From assembly GCF_009017275.1 (NCBI RefSeq), contig NZ_WBZC01000023.1:31393-95392 (forward strand): a stretch of DNA of 64,000 bases. The letters run 5' to 3'. Positions 8,044 to 18,934 of the stretch are shown piece by piece (position 1 is the first letter of the stretch; each line of letters starts with the position of its first letter). Under the pieces are notes generated by a model, which saw only the letters and a program-made list of their open reading frames with translations, had not been told where the DNA came from and did not search any database. The translations under genes were made by a program, and so were the position numbers. The DNA comes from Alkaliphilus pronyensis. GTDB lineage: Bacteria > Bacillota > Clostridia > Peptostreptococcales > Natronincolaceae.

Positions 8044-10041
8044 TTAAAACACCGTTTGAGTTTCAGAATGGAACTCGTTATTAACATAAATCTCAAACAC
8101 GTGACTTCCAGAGCCTTCCTTTGCTTGTACTAAGGCACGAATACTTGTACCCTCTGTGTTAACATTGTGTCTTTTATTAAATACCACCTGTCTACCACTG
8201 CTGCTAATTTGATATATTACAACATCAACATTTCCTGTGTACTCATTTAGATCAATATTTATATATTTATCCACCAATGGAGCAGAAGTTTCTTCTGCGT
8301 TTTCTTCCTCTTGGTTTTCCTCTTCATTGCTTTCTATGTTTTCACCTTCTGGACCTAAGCTAACCACTAAATCTACTACTGTTCCTTCTTCAACTTCGGT
8401 TGTTTCTGGTATGCTTTGCTTAATTATCTCATCCTTAGGATATTCTTCACTGTTCTCTTCTTTAATATCACCAACAGTAAGCCCCAATTGCTCTATGGTT
8501 GCCTTACCGGTTTCAATATCTGATCCAACTAGGTTGGGCATTAATACTGTTTGAATCTTTGGTCCTAAGCTTACTACATAATCAACAGTAGACCCTTGTG
8601 GTACTTCAAGTCCAGCCCGTGGATTTTGTCTAATAATAATACCTATAGGTAAGCTCTCATGGTTTTCTTCTTTAACTTCTCCCTCCACTAAGGAAGCATC
8701 TCGAAGAATGTACTTAGCGTCCATAGAATTTTTATTTTCAAGCTCTGGGACCTTTACTAATCTACTGCCAAGACTTACTAACACCCTAATTTGTCCACCT
8801 TTTTTAATGGTTCTTCCCTCCACTGGGTTTTGATCAATTATAATATCTAAGGGAACCTCTGGATCGTTTTTTTCTTGAACAATTAATTCAACCTCATATT
8901 CTTCCATAATTCTTCTTGCTTCGTCAATATCTTCACCAATTAAATTAGGCACTGTCACATCAGGAGTACCAAACCAGTCTCCACCATAAAAAAATCCGAA
9001 GGTAAACAGGAGGGCGGCAATTAAGGCTGCTACTATTGCCCCTGCAACAACCCATTTATTTACTCTTTTGTCCTCCTTATTCTTTCTATACCTTTTATTG
9101 AATTTATCTTCTTTATTAGACATATCAATAGATGATTTTCCATATGCTTCTTCCGTAACCTTTGGTATTACTTGAGTTGGAGAGTCAACCTCGCTTGCTC
9201 TACTTGAGAAGTACCTGGATGTAGGCTCATTTTTCAGCTGCTTCAACTCATCAATTAGTTCTTGAGTATTTTGGAATCTAGCAGATTGCTCCTTTTGCAT
9301 CAGTTTTTGAATTGTTTTTTCCAATCCATCATTAATATCTACATTTAGCTTTGATGGGTCTAAAGGCTGTTCTTGTATTTGCTTTAAAGCAACTGTTATT
9401 GGACTGTCACCTTCAAATGGAACCTTACCAGTGGCCATCTCATACATTACAATCCCAAGTGAGTACAAATCTGATTTTTCATCTGTGTATCCACCCCTTG
9501 CTTGCTCAGGAGAAAAGTAATGGACAGACCCAATAACACTTCCTGCGTTGGTAATTGTAGAAGATGTGGCAGCAAGAGCAATTCCAAAATCCGTTACCTT
9601 AGCTCTATTATCTGAAGTAATTAAGATATTATGGGGTTTTATATCCCTATGGACTATATGGTTATTATGGGCATGTTTAAGTGCATAGGCTATTTGCTTT
9701 CCATAGTCAATTATCTCATTAAGGGTAAGGGGGGCTCTTTCCTTTATAACCTCCTTTAAGGTTTTGCCTGCAACGTATTCCATAACAATGTAATAAATAC
9801 CCTCATCTTCACCGACATCATATATATTAACTATATTGGGGTGAGATAAGCTGGCAGCAGCTTGTGATTCTCTCCTAAACTTATCTAGTATATCCTTATC
9901 ACTTGCGAATTCAGAACGTAATATTTTAACAGCTACATATCTATTTAGTAAATTACATTTAGCCCTATAAACGACAGCCATTCCGCCTCCGCCTATTTTT
10001 TCTACGATCTCATATCTGTTACCTAAAATTTTACCTATCAT
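8044..10041 (-). CDS. prkC: Membrane Ser/Thr protein kinase with three PASTA domains
   Basis: PrkC-type kinases sense muropeptides or lipid II outside and phosphorylate cytoplasmic targets. Residues 10-270 are the kinase: glycine loop IGGGGMAVVY, Lys39, catalytic HRDIKPHN (Asp133) and DFG at 151-153. A single membrane helix lies near 331-354. Three extracellular PASTA repeats follow (about 360-425, 430-495, 500-562), then an acidic Glu/Asn linker and an unassigned tail domain of about 80 residues (YINIDLNEYTGNVDVVIYQ onward). The gene follows prpC by 8 bases, so kinase and phosphatase form one operon. Confidence 0.96.
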   Translation of the reverse strand: MIGKILGNRYEIVEKIGGGGMAVVYRAKCNLLNRYVAVKILRSEFASDKDILDKFRRESQAAASLSHPNIVNIYDVGEDEGIYYIVMEYVAGKTLKEVIKERAPLTLNEIIDYGKQIAYALKHAHNNHIVHRDIKPHNILITSDNRAKVTDFGIALAATSSTITNAGSVIGSVHYFSPEQARGGYTDEKSDLYSLGIVMYEMATGKVPFEGDSPITVALKQIQEQPLDPSKLNVDINDGLEKTIQKLMQKEQSARFQNTQELIDELKQLKNEPTSRYFSSRASEVDSPTQVIPKVTEEAYGKSSIDMSNKEDKFNKRYRKNKEDKRVNKWVVAGAIVAALIAALLFTFGFFYGGDWFGTPDVTVPNLIGEDIDEARRIMEEYEVELIVQEKNDPEVPLDIIIDQNPVEGRTIKKGGQIRVLVSLGSRLVKVPELENKNSMDAKYILRDASLVEGEVKEENHESLPIGIIIRQNPRAGLEVPQGSTVDYVVSLGPKIQTVLMPNLVGSDIETGKATIEQLGLTVGDIKEENSEEYPKDEIIKQSIPETTEVEEGTVVDLVVSLGPEGENIESNEEENQEEENAEETSAPLVDKYINIDLNEYTGNVDVVIYQISSSGRQVVFNKRHNVNTEGTSIRALVQAKEGSGSHVFEIYVNNEFHSETQTVF

Positions 10042-10049
10042 CTTCTCAC

Positions 10050-10796
10050 CTACCCATCTAGTTGACTTTTATTATTTTTTATAATAATTATTGTAATATT
10101 GTCATATCCCCCCCGTTGGTTAGCTAGTTCTACCAGCTGTAAACAGGATTTCTGACAATCATCATTTTCTAAAACTGTTTTTTCAATCTCGTATTTATCA
10201 ACAAAATTACTTAAACCATCAGTACATAATACGAGTACATCCCCATTATTAAAGTCAAGCTTAAATATATCAGCCTTTGCTTCTTCATTAGTACCTAAAG
10301 CTTTAGTAATAATGTTTTTTTGAGGGTGCTTCATGGCTTCCCTTTCTGATATACTTCCTTTTCTTAAAAGCTCGGCTACTAGTGAATGATCCTGTGTTAT
10401 TTGACCTATAGCACCACCCCTAATTAAGTAGCCTCTACTATCTCCTATATGACCTAAATACATTTTATTATTGGCATATAGGGCTAAAGTGGCAGTTGTT
10501 CCCATACCATCGCACTCAGTATCCTCCATACCTCTTTTATATATTTCTTTATTAGCACGATTAAAGGCTTCAAACATAATTCCTTTTATTGATTCATCCT
10601 CATTCTCATCCTCTAGGTATTTTAATATATGTTCCTTTATGGTATCAATGGCTATTTGACTTGCTACCTCTCCTCCATTATGTCCACCCATACCGTCAGC
10701 AACCATAAATAGTTTAATCTTTTCGTCAATAATGCAGTAATTATCTTCATTAATATCACGAACTTTACCTATGTCAGTAATAACCCCATAGTTCAT
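10050..10796 (-). CDS. prpC: PP2C-family protein phosphatase PrpC/Stp
   Basis: This is a 248-residue metal-dependent Ser/Thr phosphatase that reverses PrkC phosphorylation. Motifs present are the Mn-binding Asp in NEDNY near residue 17, VADGMGGHNGGEVAS, MGTTATLAL, GHIGDSRGYLI, ITQDHS and the final Asp in GGYDNITIIII. It has no membrane segment. It begins the prpC-prkC-rsgA-rpe-thiN transcription unit, about 95 bases after rlmN. Confidence 0.96.
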   Translation of the reverse strand: MNYGVITDIGKVRDINEDNYCIIDEKIKLFMVADGMGGHNGGEVASQIAIDTIKEHILKYLEDENEDESIKGIMFEAFNRANKEIYKRGMEDTECDGMGTTATLALYANNKMYLGHIGDSRGYLIRGGAIGQITQDHSLVAELLRKGSISEREAMKHPQKNIITKALGTNEEAKADIFKLDFNNGDVLVLCTDGLSNFVDKYEIEKTVLENDDCQKSCLQLVELANQRGGYDNITIIIIKNNKSQLDG

Positions 10797-10892
10797 AGCA
10801 TAAACCCCTCCTCTTACATACTATTAAATATTCTACATAGATAAAAAAATCCCTTTTCTAATGTTTAGACCTTTTTAAGGGGTCTTGAACCT

Positions 10893-11933
10893 TCAGTTTT
10901 TTTGCTTATCTATGTGGCTATTTCGTAGCTGCCCACATGCAGCCATTATGTCTGAGCCCATCTCTCTTCTAACTGTTGCCTCTATACCATTATTCTTTAA
11001 TATACTAGCAAATCTTTTAATAGATTCATCCTTAGATTTTTCAAATGCAGCTTTTTCCACTGGATTAACAGGTATTAGGTTAACATGACATAATAAACCT
11101 TTTAATAACATTACAAGCTGGTTTGCGTGGATTTCTAAGTCATTTACTCCTTTTATTAATGAATACTCAAATGTTATTCTTCTATTATTTTTTGATAAAT
11201 AATAATGACAGCCATCAATTAATTCCTCTATAGAATATTTTCTTGCTATGGGCATAATTTTTTGTCTTAATTGGTTAGTTGGAGCATGTAGAGAAATAGC
11301 TAAATTAATAGGTATTCTAAGGTCTGCAAGCCTTTTAATTTCTGTAACAAGCCCACAGGTGGATAGTGTAATATGCCTATTGCCAATGTTTAAGCCTTTT
11401 TTGCTGTTAGCAATTCTTAAAAAGGATACAACCTCTTTAAAGTTATGGAGGGGCTCGCCGCTGCCCATTAGTACGATATTAGATACTCTTTGACCTATAT
11501 CATTGTTTATAGCATGGATTTGATCAATTATTTCACCTGCTGTAAGGTTTCTAACTAATCCTCCCTCAGTTGAGGCACAAAAGCTACAGCCCATACTACA
11601 GCCCACTTGTGTTGATATACAGGCAGTTAATCCATGCTTGTACTTCATTAAAACCCCTTCAATAATATTACTATCATCCAATAGGAACAAATATTTTGTA
11701 GTTCCATCTATTTTTGAGACAAGCTTTTTTTCAATTTTTAAGGAAGTTATAAAGGCTTTACTCTTTAAGTCCTCTCTTAAGGTCTTTGATAAATTCGACA
11801 TATCATCAAAGCTTTTAATTCCTTTGTGTATCCATTGGAAAATTTGCTCTCCTCTAAACTTAGGCTCTCCCAATTCCTTAGTAAAGTCTACTAACTCTTC
11901 ATCTGTTAGACTTAATAAATCTGTTTTTTCCAA
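10893..11933 (-). CDS. rlmN: Dual-specificity RNA methyltransferase RlmN
   Basis: RlmN is a radical SAM enzyme that methylates C2 of A2503 in 23S rRNA and A37 in some tRNAs. The 346-residue protein has the CxxxCxxC iron-sulfur motif at C112, C116 and C119 (CSMGCSFC). It also has GSGEPLHNF for SAM binding, and a conserved C-terminal Cys in MAACGQL, corresponding to the methyl-carrier or resolving cysteine. It lies between rsmB and prpC. Confidence 0.97.
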   Translation of the reverse strand: MEKTDLLSLTDEELVDFTKELGEPKFRGEQIFQWIHKGIKSFDDMSNLSKTLREDLKSKAFITSLKIEKKLVSKIDGTTKYLFLLDDSNIIEGVLMKYKHGLTACISTQVGCSMGCSFCASTEGGLVRNLTAGEIIDQIHAINNDIGQRVSNIVLMGSGEPLHNFKEVVSFLRIANSKKGLNIGNRHITLSTCGLVTEIKRLADLRIPINLAISLHAPTNQLRQKIMPIARKYSIEELIDGCHYYLSKNNRRITFEYSLIKGVNDLEIHANQLVMLLKGLLCHVNLIPVNPVEKAAFEKSKDESIKRFASILKNNGIEATVRREMGSDIMAACGQLRNSHIDKQKN

Positions 11934-11963
11934 CCTTAATCCTCCTAAGCAGTACTAGTTTTC

Positions 11964-12090
11964 TTTATCTCAGCGGCGTTACTAACACTCCCGCTTCTTA
12001 AGCGGGAGATAAGTGCCGCCAAGCTTCGAAATAAGGGCAACTAGAGTTCAGTTGGAGTTAAAACACCATCTGAACTAAGTTTTCTTTATA
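11964..12090 (-). repeat. Structured ~125-bp repeat (copy A), transposon-end or omega-RNA-like
   Basis: This copy is almost identical to 28750-28875. Read on minus it has one hairpin built on TTCAG/CTGAA arms. A second, nested pair follows: GGCGGC with GCCGC around a perfect CTCCCGCTTAAGAAGCGGGAG hairpin. The unit overlaps the rsmB stop codon (AAAGAAAACTTAG). The 12-mer AGTTTTCTTTAT occurs on both flanks (11957 and 12077 area), as a target duplication would. The GC content of the hairpins stands out from the surroundings. No coding potential is seen. Confidence 0.65.
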
Positions 12091-13412
12091 AATTTTGCTA
12101 TAAAAAACCCATCAGTTTTGTGGATATTAGGATAAAGCTGTATAGTTGCTGCTAACCTATCACCTGGAATTAAGCTTTTGTAATCCTCACCTAAGTTAAC
12201 CAATTGATAATCAGGTGATTCCTTTAAAAATTTTTCAGCTACTCCAATATTCTCTCTTGGGTCAATTGAACAGGTGCTATAAACTAAAGCCCCACCAGGC
12301 TTAACATATAAGGCTGCATTTTTTAATATATTAAGCTGTAGCAAAGTTATATGCTTAAAGTCATCCTGTTGCTTTCGGTATTTTATTTCAGGCTTTCTAC
12401 GGATTATACCAAGCCCTGAACAGGGTGCATCAACCAATACCTTATCGGCTTTACTTAACAAGCCTTTATCTATATCCTTACCATTGAATTTTTCTGTATT
12501 TATAATCTTTACTCCTAACCTTTTAGCATTTTTATTGATTAATTCTAGCTTATGATCGTATACATCCCTAGCAATTATGGTGCCTTTATTATTCATAAGC
12601 TGTGCCATATGGGTGGTTTTGCCTCCTGGGGCACTACATATATCTATAACCAAATCATTTTCTTTTGGTTCAACGATTCTGCCTACTAGCATCGAGCCAA
12701 AATCTTGAATATAAATATCACCACTTTTTAGTGCTTCTAATTCAAATAGATTACTATCTCCTTTAATGCTTAGGGATTCTTCAATAAATTGATTTTTTTC
12801 AACTTGAAAACCACTATTTCGCAAACTTAAAACAGCATCATCAACCGATGTTTTTAAAGTATTTACCCTTACATTTAGGTCAGGCTTTTCATTGTTTGCC
12901 TTCAATAAAGCTTCTGTAAACTCAGCTGAAAAGGACTTTAGGAACTCTTCCACCATCCACTTTGGATGGGAGTAGGTTACTGATAAATATCCTATGAAAT
13001 CCTTTTTCTTATTAGGTAGCTTTATTTCTTCTTTTCCCCTTAGCATGCTTCTAAGTACTCCATTTATAAAGCCTGAGGAGTCTTTGCAATATTTCTTTGA
13101 AAGATTTACCGATTCATTTACAGCTGCTGATGGTGGTATTTTATCCAGAAATAAAATTTGGTAGGTGGAAATACGTAATAAAATTAATGTATAGGTATCA
13201 ATTTTTTTTATTTTGATTCTTGAAAACTGACTAATTACATAATCAAGCCTTATCAAATTTTCTAATACTCCATAGACCAGCTCTGTTAAAAAGCCTCTAT
13301 CTCTGGAGTTATAATTATTTCTTTTTATTTCTTTACCTAATGCTATGTTTGAATAGCCTTTATCTACTTCTATCTCATATAGAACTCTTAATGCTCCTTC
13401 TCTTGCATTCAT
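12075..13412 (-). CDS. rsmB: 16S rRNA m5C967 methyltransferase RsmB
   Basis: RsmB methylates C967 of 16S rRNA using SAM. Residues 1-140 form the NusB-like RNA-binding domain (MNAREGALRVLYEIE). The rest is the Rossmann methyltransferase with DICSAPGGKTTHMAQ, the first catalytic Cys in VDAPCSGLG and the second in YSTCSIDPREN. At 445 residues it is full length. Its stop codon lies inside repeat copy A. It follows the zinc peptidase gene, from which it is separated by a terminator-like hairpin. Confidence 0.96.
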   Translation of the reverse strand: MNAREGALRVLYEIEVDKGYSNIALGKEIKRNNYNSRDRGFLTELVYGVLENLIRLDYVISQFSRIKIKKIDTYTLILLRISTYQILFLDKIPPSAAVNESVNLSKKYCKDSSGFINGVLRSMLRGKEEIKLPNKKKDFIGYLSVTYSHPKWMVEEFLKSFSAEFTEALLKANNEKPDLNVRVNTLKTSVDDAVLSLRNSGFQVEKNQFIEESLSIKGDSNLFELEALKSGDIYIQDFGSMLVGRIVEPKENDLVIDICSAPGGKTTHMAQLMNNKGTIIARDVYDHKLELINKNAKRLGVKIINTEKFNGKDIDKGLLSKADKVLVDAPCSGLGIIRRKPEIKYRKQQDDFKHITLLQLNILKNAALYVKPGGALVYSTCSIDPRENIGVAEKFLKESPDYQLVNLGEDYKSLIPGDRLAATIQLYPNIHKTDGFFIAKFIKKT

Positions 13413-13447
13413 ACAGCTTCCTCCTACTGGTGTATCAAATATTAAAA

Positions 13448-13472
13448 AGCAAAGGCATAATTTGCCTTTGCT
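13448..13472 (-). terminator. Terminator hairpin after the zinc peptidase gene
   Basis: AGCAAAGGCA pairs with TGCCTTTGCT around an AATTA-type loop and is followed on the minus strand by TTTTTAAT. It starts at the stop codon of the peptidase gene and ends 36 bases before rsmB, so rsmB is at least partly insulated or attenuated. Confidence 0.7.
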
Positions 13473-14178
13473 ACCTTCTTCTACCCCGTAGAATCAGTAA
13501 TCTTAATAACTGTGCTATAGCTGTAGCCATAGCAGCCACATATGTTAGTGCTGCTGCCTTTAAAACCTTTTGAGACCCATTTATTTCATCTCTTGTTATA
13601 AATCCATTGGCATCTAATAGCTTCATTGCTCGACTGCTGGCATTAAACTCTACAGGTAGGGTAGCTACTTGAAACAGCACCGCTGCTGTATATAGTAAAA
13701 TACCTACATCTAGTAAAGGTGGTGAAATAAGAAAGCCTGCAATAACAAATAGCCAAGCAGCAGATGAACCAAAGCTTGCAATTGGGTAAATTGAGTTTCT
13801 AATTGATAGTGGTACATATCCATTAGCATGCTGTAGAGCATGGCCTACCTCATGGGCCGCTACACTTACGGAGGCTATAGAGCTTCCTTGATACACTTCC
13901 CTTGACAGTCTAATAATTCTTTTTCTAGGATCATAATGATCACTTAAGTGGCCTGCTACTAGCTCCACTGGAACATCCCTCAAACCATTTGTATCTAAAA
14001 TCTGTCTTGCAACATCATAGCCTGTATATCCCTTTCGGGTAGATACCCTCAAATATTTATGAAAGGTTGACTTAACTTTGCTTTGAGCGTACATTGCAAA
14101 TATTATAGCAGGTATTAATACTACAAATGAACTATCAAATAATCCGTAACCAAATCCATATGGGTACATTTTAATCAC
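13471..14178 (-). CDS. Membrane zinc metallopeptidase, YugP family
   Basis: This 235-residue protein belongs to the neutral zinc metallopeptidase family typified by B. subtilis YugP (Zn_peptidase_2). It has an N-terminal membrane helix (about 10-27), the zinc motif HEVGHALQH near residue 110 and two or three further hydrophobic segments (about 130-155, 158-172, 207-225). The active site probably faces the membrane. The substrate is not known. It overlaps the upstream DUF116 gene by 4 bases, indicating translational coupling. Confidence 0.88.
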   Translation of the reverse strand: MIKMYPYGFGYGLFDSSFVVLIPAIIFAMYAQSKVKSTFHKYLRVSTRKGYTGYDVARQILDTNGLRDVPVELVAGHLSDHYDPRKRIIRLSREVYQGSSIASVSVAAHEVGHALQHANGYVPLSIRNSIYPIASFGSSAAWLFVIAGFLISPPLLDVGILLYTAAVLFQVATLPVEFNASSRAMKLLDANGFITRDEINGSQKVLKAAALTYVAAMATAIAQLLRLLILRGRRR

Positions 14179-14954
14179 TCCTTTATAAAATGTTTAATAG
14201 CCTTTTCTACTTCATCAATGCTAACATTCGTATTCATACAGGGTCCTTCAGGTCTACTATTAATTATTGCTACTACAGGAATACTCTTAACATCCTGTAA
14301 GCCACTAATTAAGTCCCTTTCACAGGCTATAGCGATAATAACCTTTGGATTAACATCCTTAATTATTTTTCTTGCCAATGTTCCCCCTGTAGCAATTCTA
14401 AAGTGAATGTTATATTTGTCCTTTAAGCTTATAAGCTTATCTACATCACATTTACCACACCTCTTACAATTATATATATTATGTGTGATTTTGTAGGGAC
14501 AAAAGGATTTTTGAAGACAATGGGGTGTTATAATTAACATATCCTCACCATCCACATTATAGGCATCTACTAATATTAACCTATTATTAAGCTCAGCGTA
14601 AATTCTTCTAATATCGTCCTTTTTAACATTAATAACTTTACCTATTGCTATCATTATTGGGTAAAAAAAGTTTAAGCTTAATTTAATTATACCCTTTGAG
14701 TAAAATGGTATGTACTTATTATACCACAGTTGTTTAACAGTAATTAAGGTTAAAATTATAAGTATAGCAATTAAAGTAAAGGCTGTTATTAAAATAATAA
14801 TAACATATCTCGCATAAATTATGCTTTGCTTATATGAAATCATACTAATAAGTGTAATTATTAATATAGATATAAAGAGCATGGAAAAAAGGATTTTTAA
14901 TAATGGCTTAAGCCTTTTAAGTTTTTCTTTTTTAACAATCTTTGTTTTCTCCAA
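14175..14954 (-). CDS. DUF116 membrane protein with cysteine cluster
   Basis: This is a DUF116 family protein, common next to fmt in clostridia and of unknown function. Two hydrophobic segments lie near the N terminus. A cytoplasmic domain follows with a Cys-rich patch (CLQKSFCPYK then CKRCGKC), which could bind an iron-sulfur cluster or zinc, and a conserved ACERDL motif. I chose the TTG at 14954 because AAGGG lies eight bases before it. The longer in-frame start at 15020 lies deep inside fmt. The start is uncertain; the family assignment is firm. Confidence 0.8.
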   Translation of the reverse strand: MEKTKIVKKEKLKRLKPLLKILFSMLFISILIITLISMISYKQSIIYARYVIIILITAFTLIAILIILTLITVKQLWYNKYIPFYSKGIIKLSLNFFYPIMIAIGKVINVKKDDIRRIYAELNNRLILVDAYNVDGEDMLIITPHCLQKSFCPYKITHNIYNCKRCGKCDVDKLISLKDKYNIHFRIATGGTLARKIIKDVNPKVIIAIACERDLISGLQDVKSIPVVAIINSRPEGPCMNTNVSIDEVEKAIKHFIKE

Positions 14955-15876
14955 GTTTATTACCCTTTTCAATGTTATTTCCCACCAAGTAATCCTTAAC
15001 AAGCATCCTCTTACCACCACTAAACTGAATCTCTTGAATCACAAGTAGGTTTTTAGAAGTACCAACATAAATCTCGTCCTTTGTAACCTCTACTATCTCT
15101 CCTGCTGTATAGTTTATATCTGTTTCTTCTATTCTACTACTAAATATCTTCATAACCTTATTTTCATAGGTTGTATAGGCACCTGGCCATGGAATTGTAC
15201 CTCTAATAAGGTTTTTAATTTGCTTGGCATCTTGAGACCAATCTATTCTACCTAATTCCTTGCCCATTATTGGTGCATAGGTTGCTTCTTCATGATTTTG
15301 AGGCTCCCTTTCTATTCCGCCTACCTCTATTAAGTCAATTGTTTTAGTTAATAAATCTGCACCTAAGCCCGAAAGTCTATTGTGTAATTCTCCTGCTGTC
15401 TCATCTGCTCCAATTAAAGTTTCTTCCTTTAATATCATATCACCTGTATCTAAACCTACATCCATATACATAGTTGTTACTCCTGTCTTACTTTCCCCAT
15501 TTATTATAACCCAATTTATTGGAGCTGCTCCACGATATTTTGGAAGCAAGGAAGCATGTACATTGATGGATCCGAAGGGTGGTACCTCCAGAATATCCTT
15601 AGTTAGTATATGCCCATAGGCCACCACTACAATTAAGTCGGGCTTTAAAGCTCTAATAGTTTCTAAGGTATCATCAGCCTTTAGATTACTGGGTTGATAA
15701 ACAGTAATTCCCTCTCTAATAGCAACATCCTTCACAGGGGGAGTTACGATTTTTTTTCCTCTACCCTTTGGTTTATCTGGCTGTGTAAAAACAGCTACTA
15801 TTTCATGCTTTTCATCTATTAAAGCCTCCAAGCATGGTACTGCAAAATCTGGTGTCCCCATAAAGATTATTTTCAT
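14932..15876 (-). CDS. fmt: Methionyl-tRNA formyltransferase
   Basis: Fmt formylates initiator Met-tRNA with 10-formyl-THF. The 314-residue protein begins MKIIFMGTPDFAVP and carries the catalytic residues N105, H107 (INVHASLLPKYRG) and D143 (GLDTGD). A C-terminal OB-like tRNA-binding domain follows. It follows def by 11 bases; the priA-def-fmt order is standard. Its end overlaps the likely start of the DUF116 gene. Confidence 0.97.
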   Translation of the reverse strand: MKIIFMGTPDFAVPCLEALIDEKHEIVAVFTQPDKPKGRGKKIVTPPVKDVAIREGITVYQPSNLKADDTLETIRALKPDLIVVVAYGHILTKDILEVPPFGSINVHASLLPKYRGAAPINWVIINGESKTGVTTMYMDVGLDTGDMILKEETLIGADETAGELHNRLSGLGADLLTKTIDLIEVGGIEREPQNHEEATYAPIMGKELGRIDWSQDAKQIKNLIRGTIPWPGAYTTYENKVMKIFSSRIEETDINYTAGEIVEVTKDEIYVGTSKNLLVIQEIQFSGGKRMLVKDYLVGNNIEKGNKLGENKDC

Positions 15877-15887
15877 TATATCACCCC

Positions 15888-16334
15888 TTACTCCTCATCA
15901 ATAACTCTATCAATAAATAAAATTCCATTGAGATGATCAATCTCATGGCAAATTGCCCTAGCCAGCAACCCACTACCTTCTATTATTATCTCTTTACTAT
16001 TACGATCTAATCCTTTAACCTTTACTCTATCTGGACGAATTACTTTACCAGATTTGCCTGGTAAGCTTAAGCAGCCCTCATTATCACATTGCTCCCCATC
16101 CTCTTCAATTACCTCTGGGTTTATCAGTTCAATTAATCCATCACCTATATCTATTACTATTAATGCCTTAAGGATACCAACCTGTGGAGCCGCTAATCCT
16201 ACTCCGTCAGCATGGTACATAGTTTCTGCCATATCATCAAGAAGCAAATGTATTCTGTCATCTATTTTTTCAACTCTCTTAGCCTTCTTTCGTAAAACTG
16301 GGTCATCATCTTGTCTTATTATACGAATTGCCAT
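15888..16334 (-). CDS. def: Peptide deformylase
   Basis: Def removes the N-formyl group from nascent proteins. All three motifs are present: [10 protein letters not shown] (44-53), EGCLSLPG with metal ligand C88, and HEIDHLNG with H130 and H134. The 148-residue length fits type I/short Firmicutes deformylases. It is paired functionally with fmt immediately downstream. Confidence 0.97.
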   Translation of the reverse strand: MAIRIIRQDDDPVLRKKAKRVEKIDDRIHLLLDDMAETMYHADGVGLAAPQVGILKALIVIDIGDGLIELINPEVIEEDGEQCDNEGCLSLPGKSGKVIRPDRVKVKGLDRNSKEIIIEGSGLLARAICHEIDHLNGILFIDRVIDEE

Positions 16335-16350
16335 TGCTAACCTCCTATTT

Positions 16351-18834
16351 TTACATTAAATTATATGGATTTATATCAATGCTTACTGTAATTGAGTTGG
16401 GAATGTATTTTTTTCTATGCTGAATAAAAATAGACTTAACAATCCCCTTAAGTAAGCTGTATTCTACACCTATATCCTTTAATATGATTTGATACCTATA
16501 CTTCTCATTAATTTTGGCTATTATAGCCTCATTTGGACCTAATATAACCTCTTGTAATGCTTTAATACCCTTTGATTCTAAAATATATTTTATTATTTTG
16601 TATATTTGCTTAGAGTATTGAAATACCTCTTCTTCATTCCTTCCGCTAAAATTGATTGCTAATAGATTGTTAAAGGGGGGATAACCAAATTCCTTCCGTA
16701 TTGCTATTTCTTCATTATAAAAGCTGATATAATCATGCTTTGAAGCTGTCATAATGCTGAAATGCTGCGGATCATATGTCTGTAATATGACATTACCCTC
16801 ATGAAGTCCCCTGCCTGCTCTACCTGCAACTTGAGTAATAAGCTGAAAGGTTTTCTCTGATGCCCTGAAATCCGGCAGGTTTAGGGTTGAGTCTATAGAT
16901 ATAATACCTACTAAGGTTACATTAGGAAAATCTAAGCCTTTGGTAATCATTTGGGTTCCGATTAAAATGTCTATATTGCCCCTTTTAAAGCTATTAAGGA
17001 TTTTTTCATGGGTTCCCTTTTTACTTGTAGAATCCATATCTAAACGTGCTATGCTTGCTTTTGGAAAATATGATTGTATTACCTTTTCTAGCTTTTGGGT
17101 TCCAGCACCAAAGTATTTTATTAGTCCACTATTACAATCTGGACATGCTTTAGGTGCAGGTAGCTCCTTTCCACAGTAGTGACATAGCAGTGTTTTGCTC
17201 TCCATATGGAAGGTTAATGATATATCGCAGTGGGAGCATTTTATTACATAGCCACAGCTTTTACAGGAGACAAAGGTTGAAAAGCCCCTTCTATTTAAAA
17301 ACAGTATAGCTTGCTTTTTCTCTGGTAAATTACTCTTAAGTAGCTTTCTTAGTCTTCTGCTTAGTATCTTATTATTTCCTTCATCCAACTCCTTCTTCAT
17401 ATCCACAATTTCAATTGATGGTAGCTTGGCTGTCATTGCTCTTTTTGTAAGGGATACAAGCTTTAAATCATCTGTCTTTGCTTTATAGTAGCTTTCAACT
17501 GATGGAGTTGCAGACCCTAAAACTAATACAGCATTTTCTGTGGCACCTCGATATTTTGCAACATCTATTGTATGATATTTTGGACTTTGCTCAGACTTAT
17601 ATGTACCTTCATGCTCTTCATCAATAATTATTAAACCAAGGTTTTTAAAGGGTGAGAAAACAGCTGACCGGGCACCAATAACCATATTAACCTTTCCTTC
17701 TAAAATTCTTCTCCATTCATCATAGCGTTCTCCCTCCGATAAGCTGCTGTGAAAAACTGCTATTCCTTCTTTAAATCTACCTCTAAATCTTTCAACCGTT
17801 TGGGGTGTTAATGCTATTTCAGGAACTAAGACAATTCCTTGTTTTCCTAGTTTTTTAGCCTCCTCCATCAGTTGAAGGTATATTTCAGTTTTACCACTTC
17901 CTGTTATACCATGAATTAAATATGATTCTGTCTTATTATTATTTATTGAATTAGAAATTTCGTCAATAATAGTCTGTTGCTCTAATGAAGGCTTTAACTT
18001 TGGAAACTCTTCAATAGTAGCTGTAGAAAAGGGATCTCTTTTTTGCTCCCTTTCAACTGTTGTAATATAACCCTTGTTAATAAGAGCCTTAATAGGAGCA
18101 TTTGATATATTTAAGTGGCTTTGTAAAGCTTTAGTCTTAGCCTCTCCACTAGTCATTAAATAATTAATAACCTCCAATTGTTTTTGAGCTTTTTTCAACT
18201 TAGGTTCTATTGCTTCTATTTGTTGCTTAGTAATATTTAATTTTAAATATATCTCCTTCTTAACCTTCACCCTTGAGGTTACATAGTGTATTATCTCAAT
18301 TAGCCCTCCGTTGGCTAGGGTTTTAACTGTTTGATAGCAGTCCTTATATGGAAATTCTTTATTTAATACATCCATATCTATTGCCCCTGCATGGACTTCT
18401 AAAAATTCCAATATGCTTTTTTGTCTAGTGTTTAAATTAGCTTTTTCTTTCCAGTTTTCAGCAATAAGCTTTATTTTTTTCTTTTCTTTATTGACGATTC
18501 CAGCTGGTATTATACAATGGATAGCTTCAATGTACTTACATAGATATTTGCTTTTCATCCAAAAAATCATTTTTATTTGCTGTTGGGACAAAATGCATTT
18601 ATAATCTAGGGGTGCTATTATCTCCTTCAAAGAAGTACCTGTTTCCTCTACTTCCTTAATGTTTAATATATATCCCTCTAGTCTTTTATTTCCTCTTCCA
18701 AAGGGAACCAGTACCCTCATACCGCATTGTATAGCTTTAACCATTTGGGTGGGAATTAAGTAGTCAAAGAGTTTATCTGTTTCATAGCTGCTATTATCTA
18801 CAATTACCTGAGCAATAAGTCTACTGTTACTCAA
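16351..18834 (-). CDS. priA: Primosomal replication restart helicase PriA
   Basis: PriA reloads the replisome at repaired forks. The 827-residue protein has the N-terminal DNA-binding domain (about 1-105) and a helicase core with [13 protein letters not shown] (Walker A) and [10 protein letters not shown]. It also has the two zinc clusters [14 protein letters not shown] and [17 protein letters not shown], then RAGRGLHEG (motif VI). It is full length. It heads the priA-def-fmt unit, about 160 bases after coaBC. Confidence 0.97.
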   Translation of the reverse strand: MSNSRLIAQVIVDNSSYETDKLFDYLIPTQMVKAIQCGMRVLVPFGRGNKRLEGYILNIKEVEETGTSLKEIIAPLDYKCILSQQQIKMIFWMKSKYLCKYIEAIHCIIPAGIVNKEKKKIKLIAENWKEKANLNTRQKSILEFLEVHAGAIDMDVLNKEFPYKDCYQTVKTLANGGLIEIIHYVTSRVKVKKEIYLKLNITKQQIEAIEPKLKKAQKQLEVINYLMTSGEAKTKALQSHLNISNAPIKALINKGYITTVEREQKRDPFSTATIEEFPKLKPSLEQQTIIDEISNSINNNKTESYLIHGITGSGKTEIYLQLMEEAKKLGKQGIVLVPEIALTPQTVERFRGRFKEGIAVFHSSLSEGERYDEWRRILEGKVNMVIGARSAVFSPFKNLGLIIIDEEHEGTYKSEQSPKYHTIDVAKYRGATENAVLVLGSATPSVESYYKAKTDDLKLVSLTKRAMTAKLPSIEIVDMKKELDEGNNKILSRRLRKLLKSNLPEKKQAILFLNRRGFSTFVSCKSCGYVIKCSHCDISLTFHMESKTLLCHYCGKELPAPKACPDCNSGLIKYFGAGTQKLEKVIQSYFPKASIARLDMDSTSKKGTHEKILNSFKRGNIDILIGTQMITKGLDFPNVTLVGIISIDSTLNLPDFRASEKTFQLITQVAGRAGRGLHEGNVILQTYDPQHFSIMTASKHDYISFYNEEIAIRKEFGYPPFNNLLAINFSGRNEEEVFQYSKQIYKIIKYILESKGIKALQEVILGPNEAIIAKINEKYRYQIILKDIGVEYSLLKGIVKSIFIQHRKKYIPNSITVSIDINPYNLM

Positions 18835-18934
18835 TTACATCCACCTCCTGAACACCACTATTATACCAAATTTTTGTTAACATTAAAAATGATTATCAAC
18901 AAAAAACTATTATACACTTTTTTACAAAAATAAT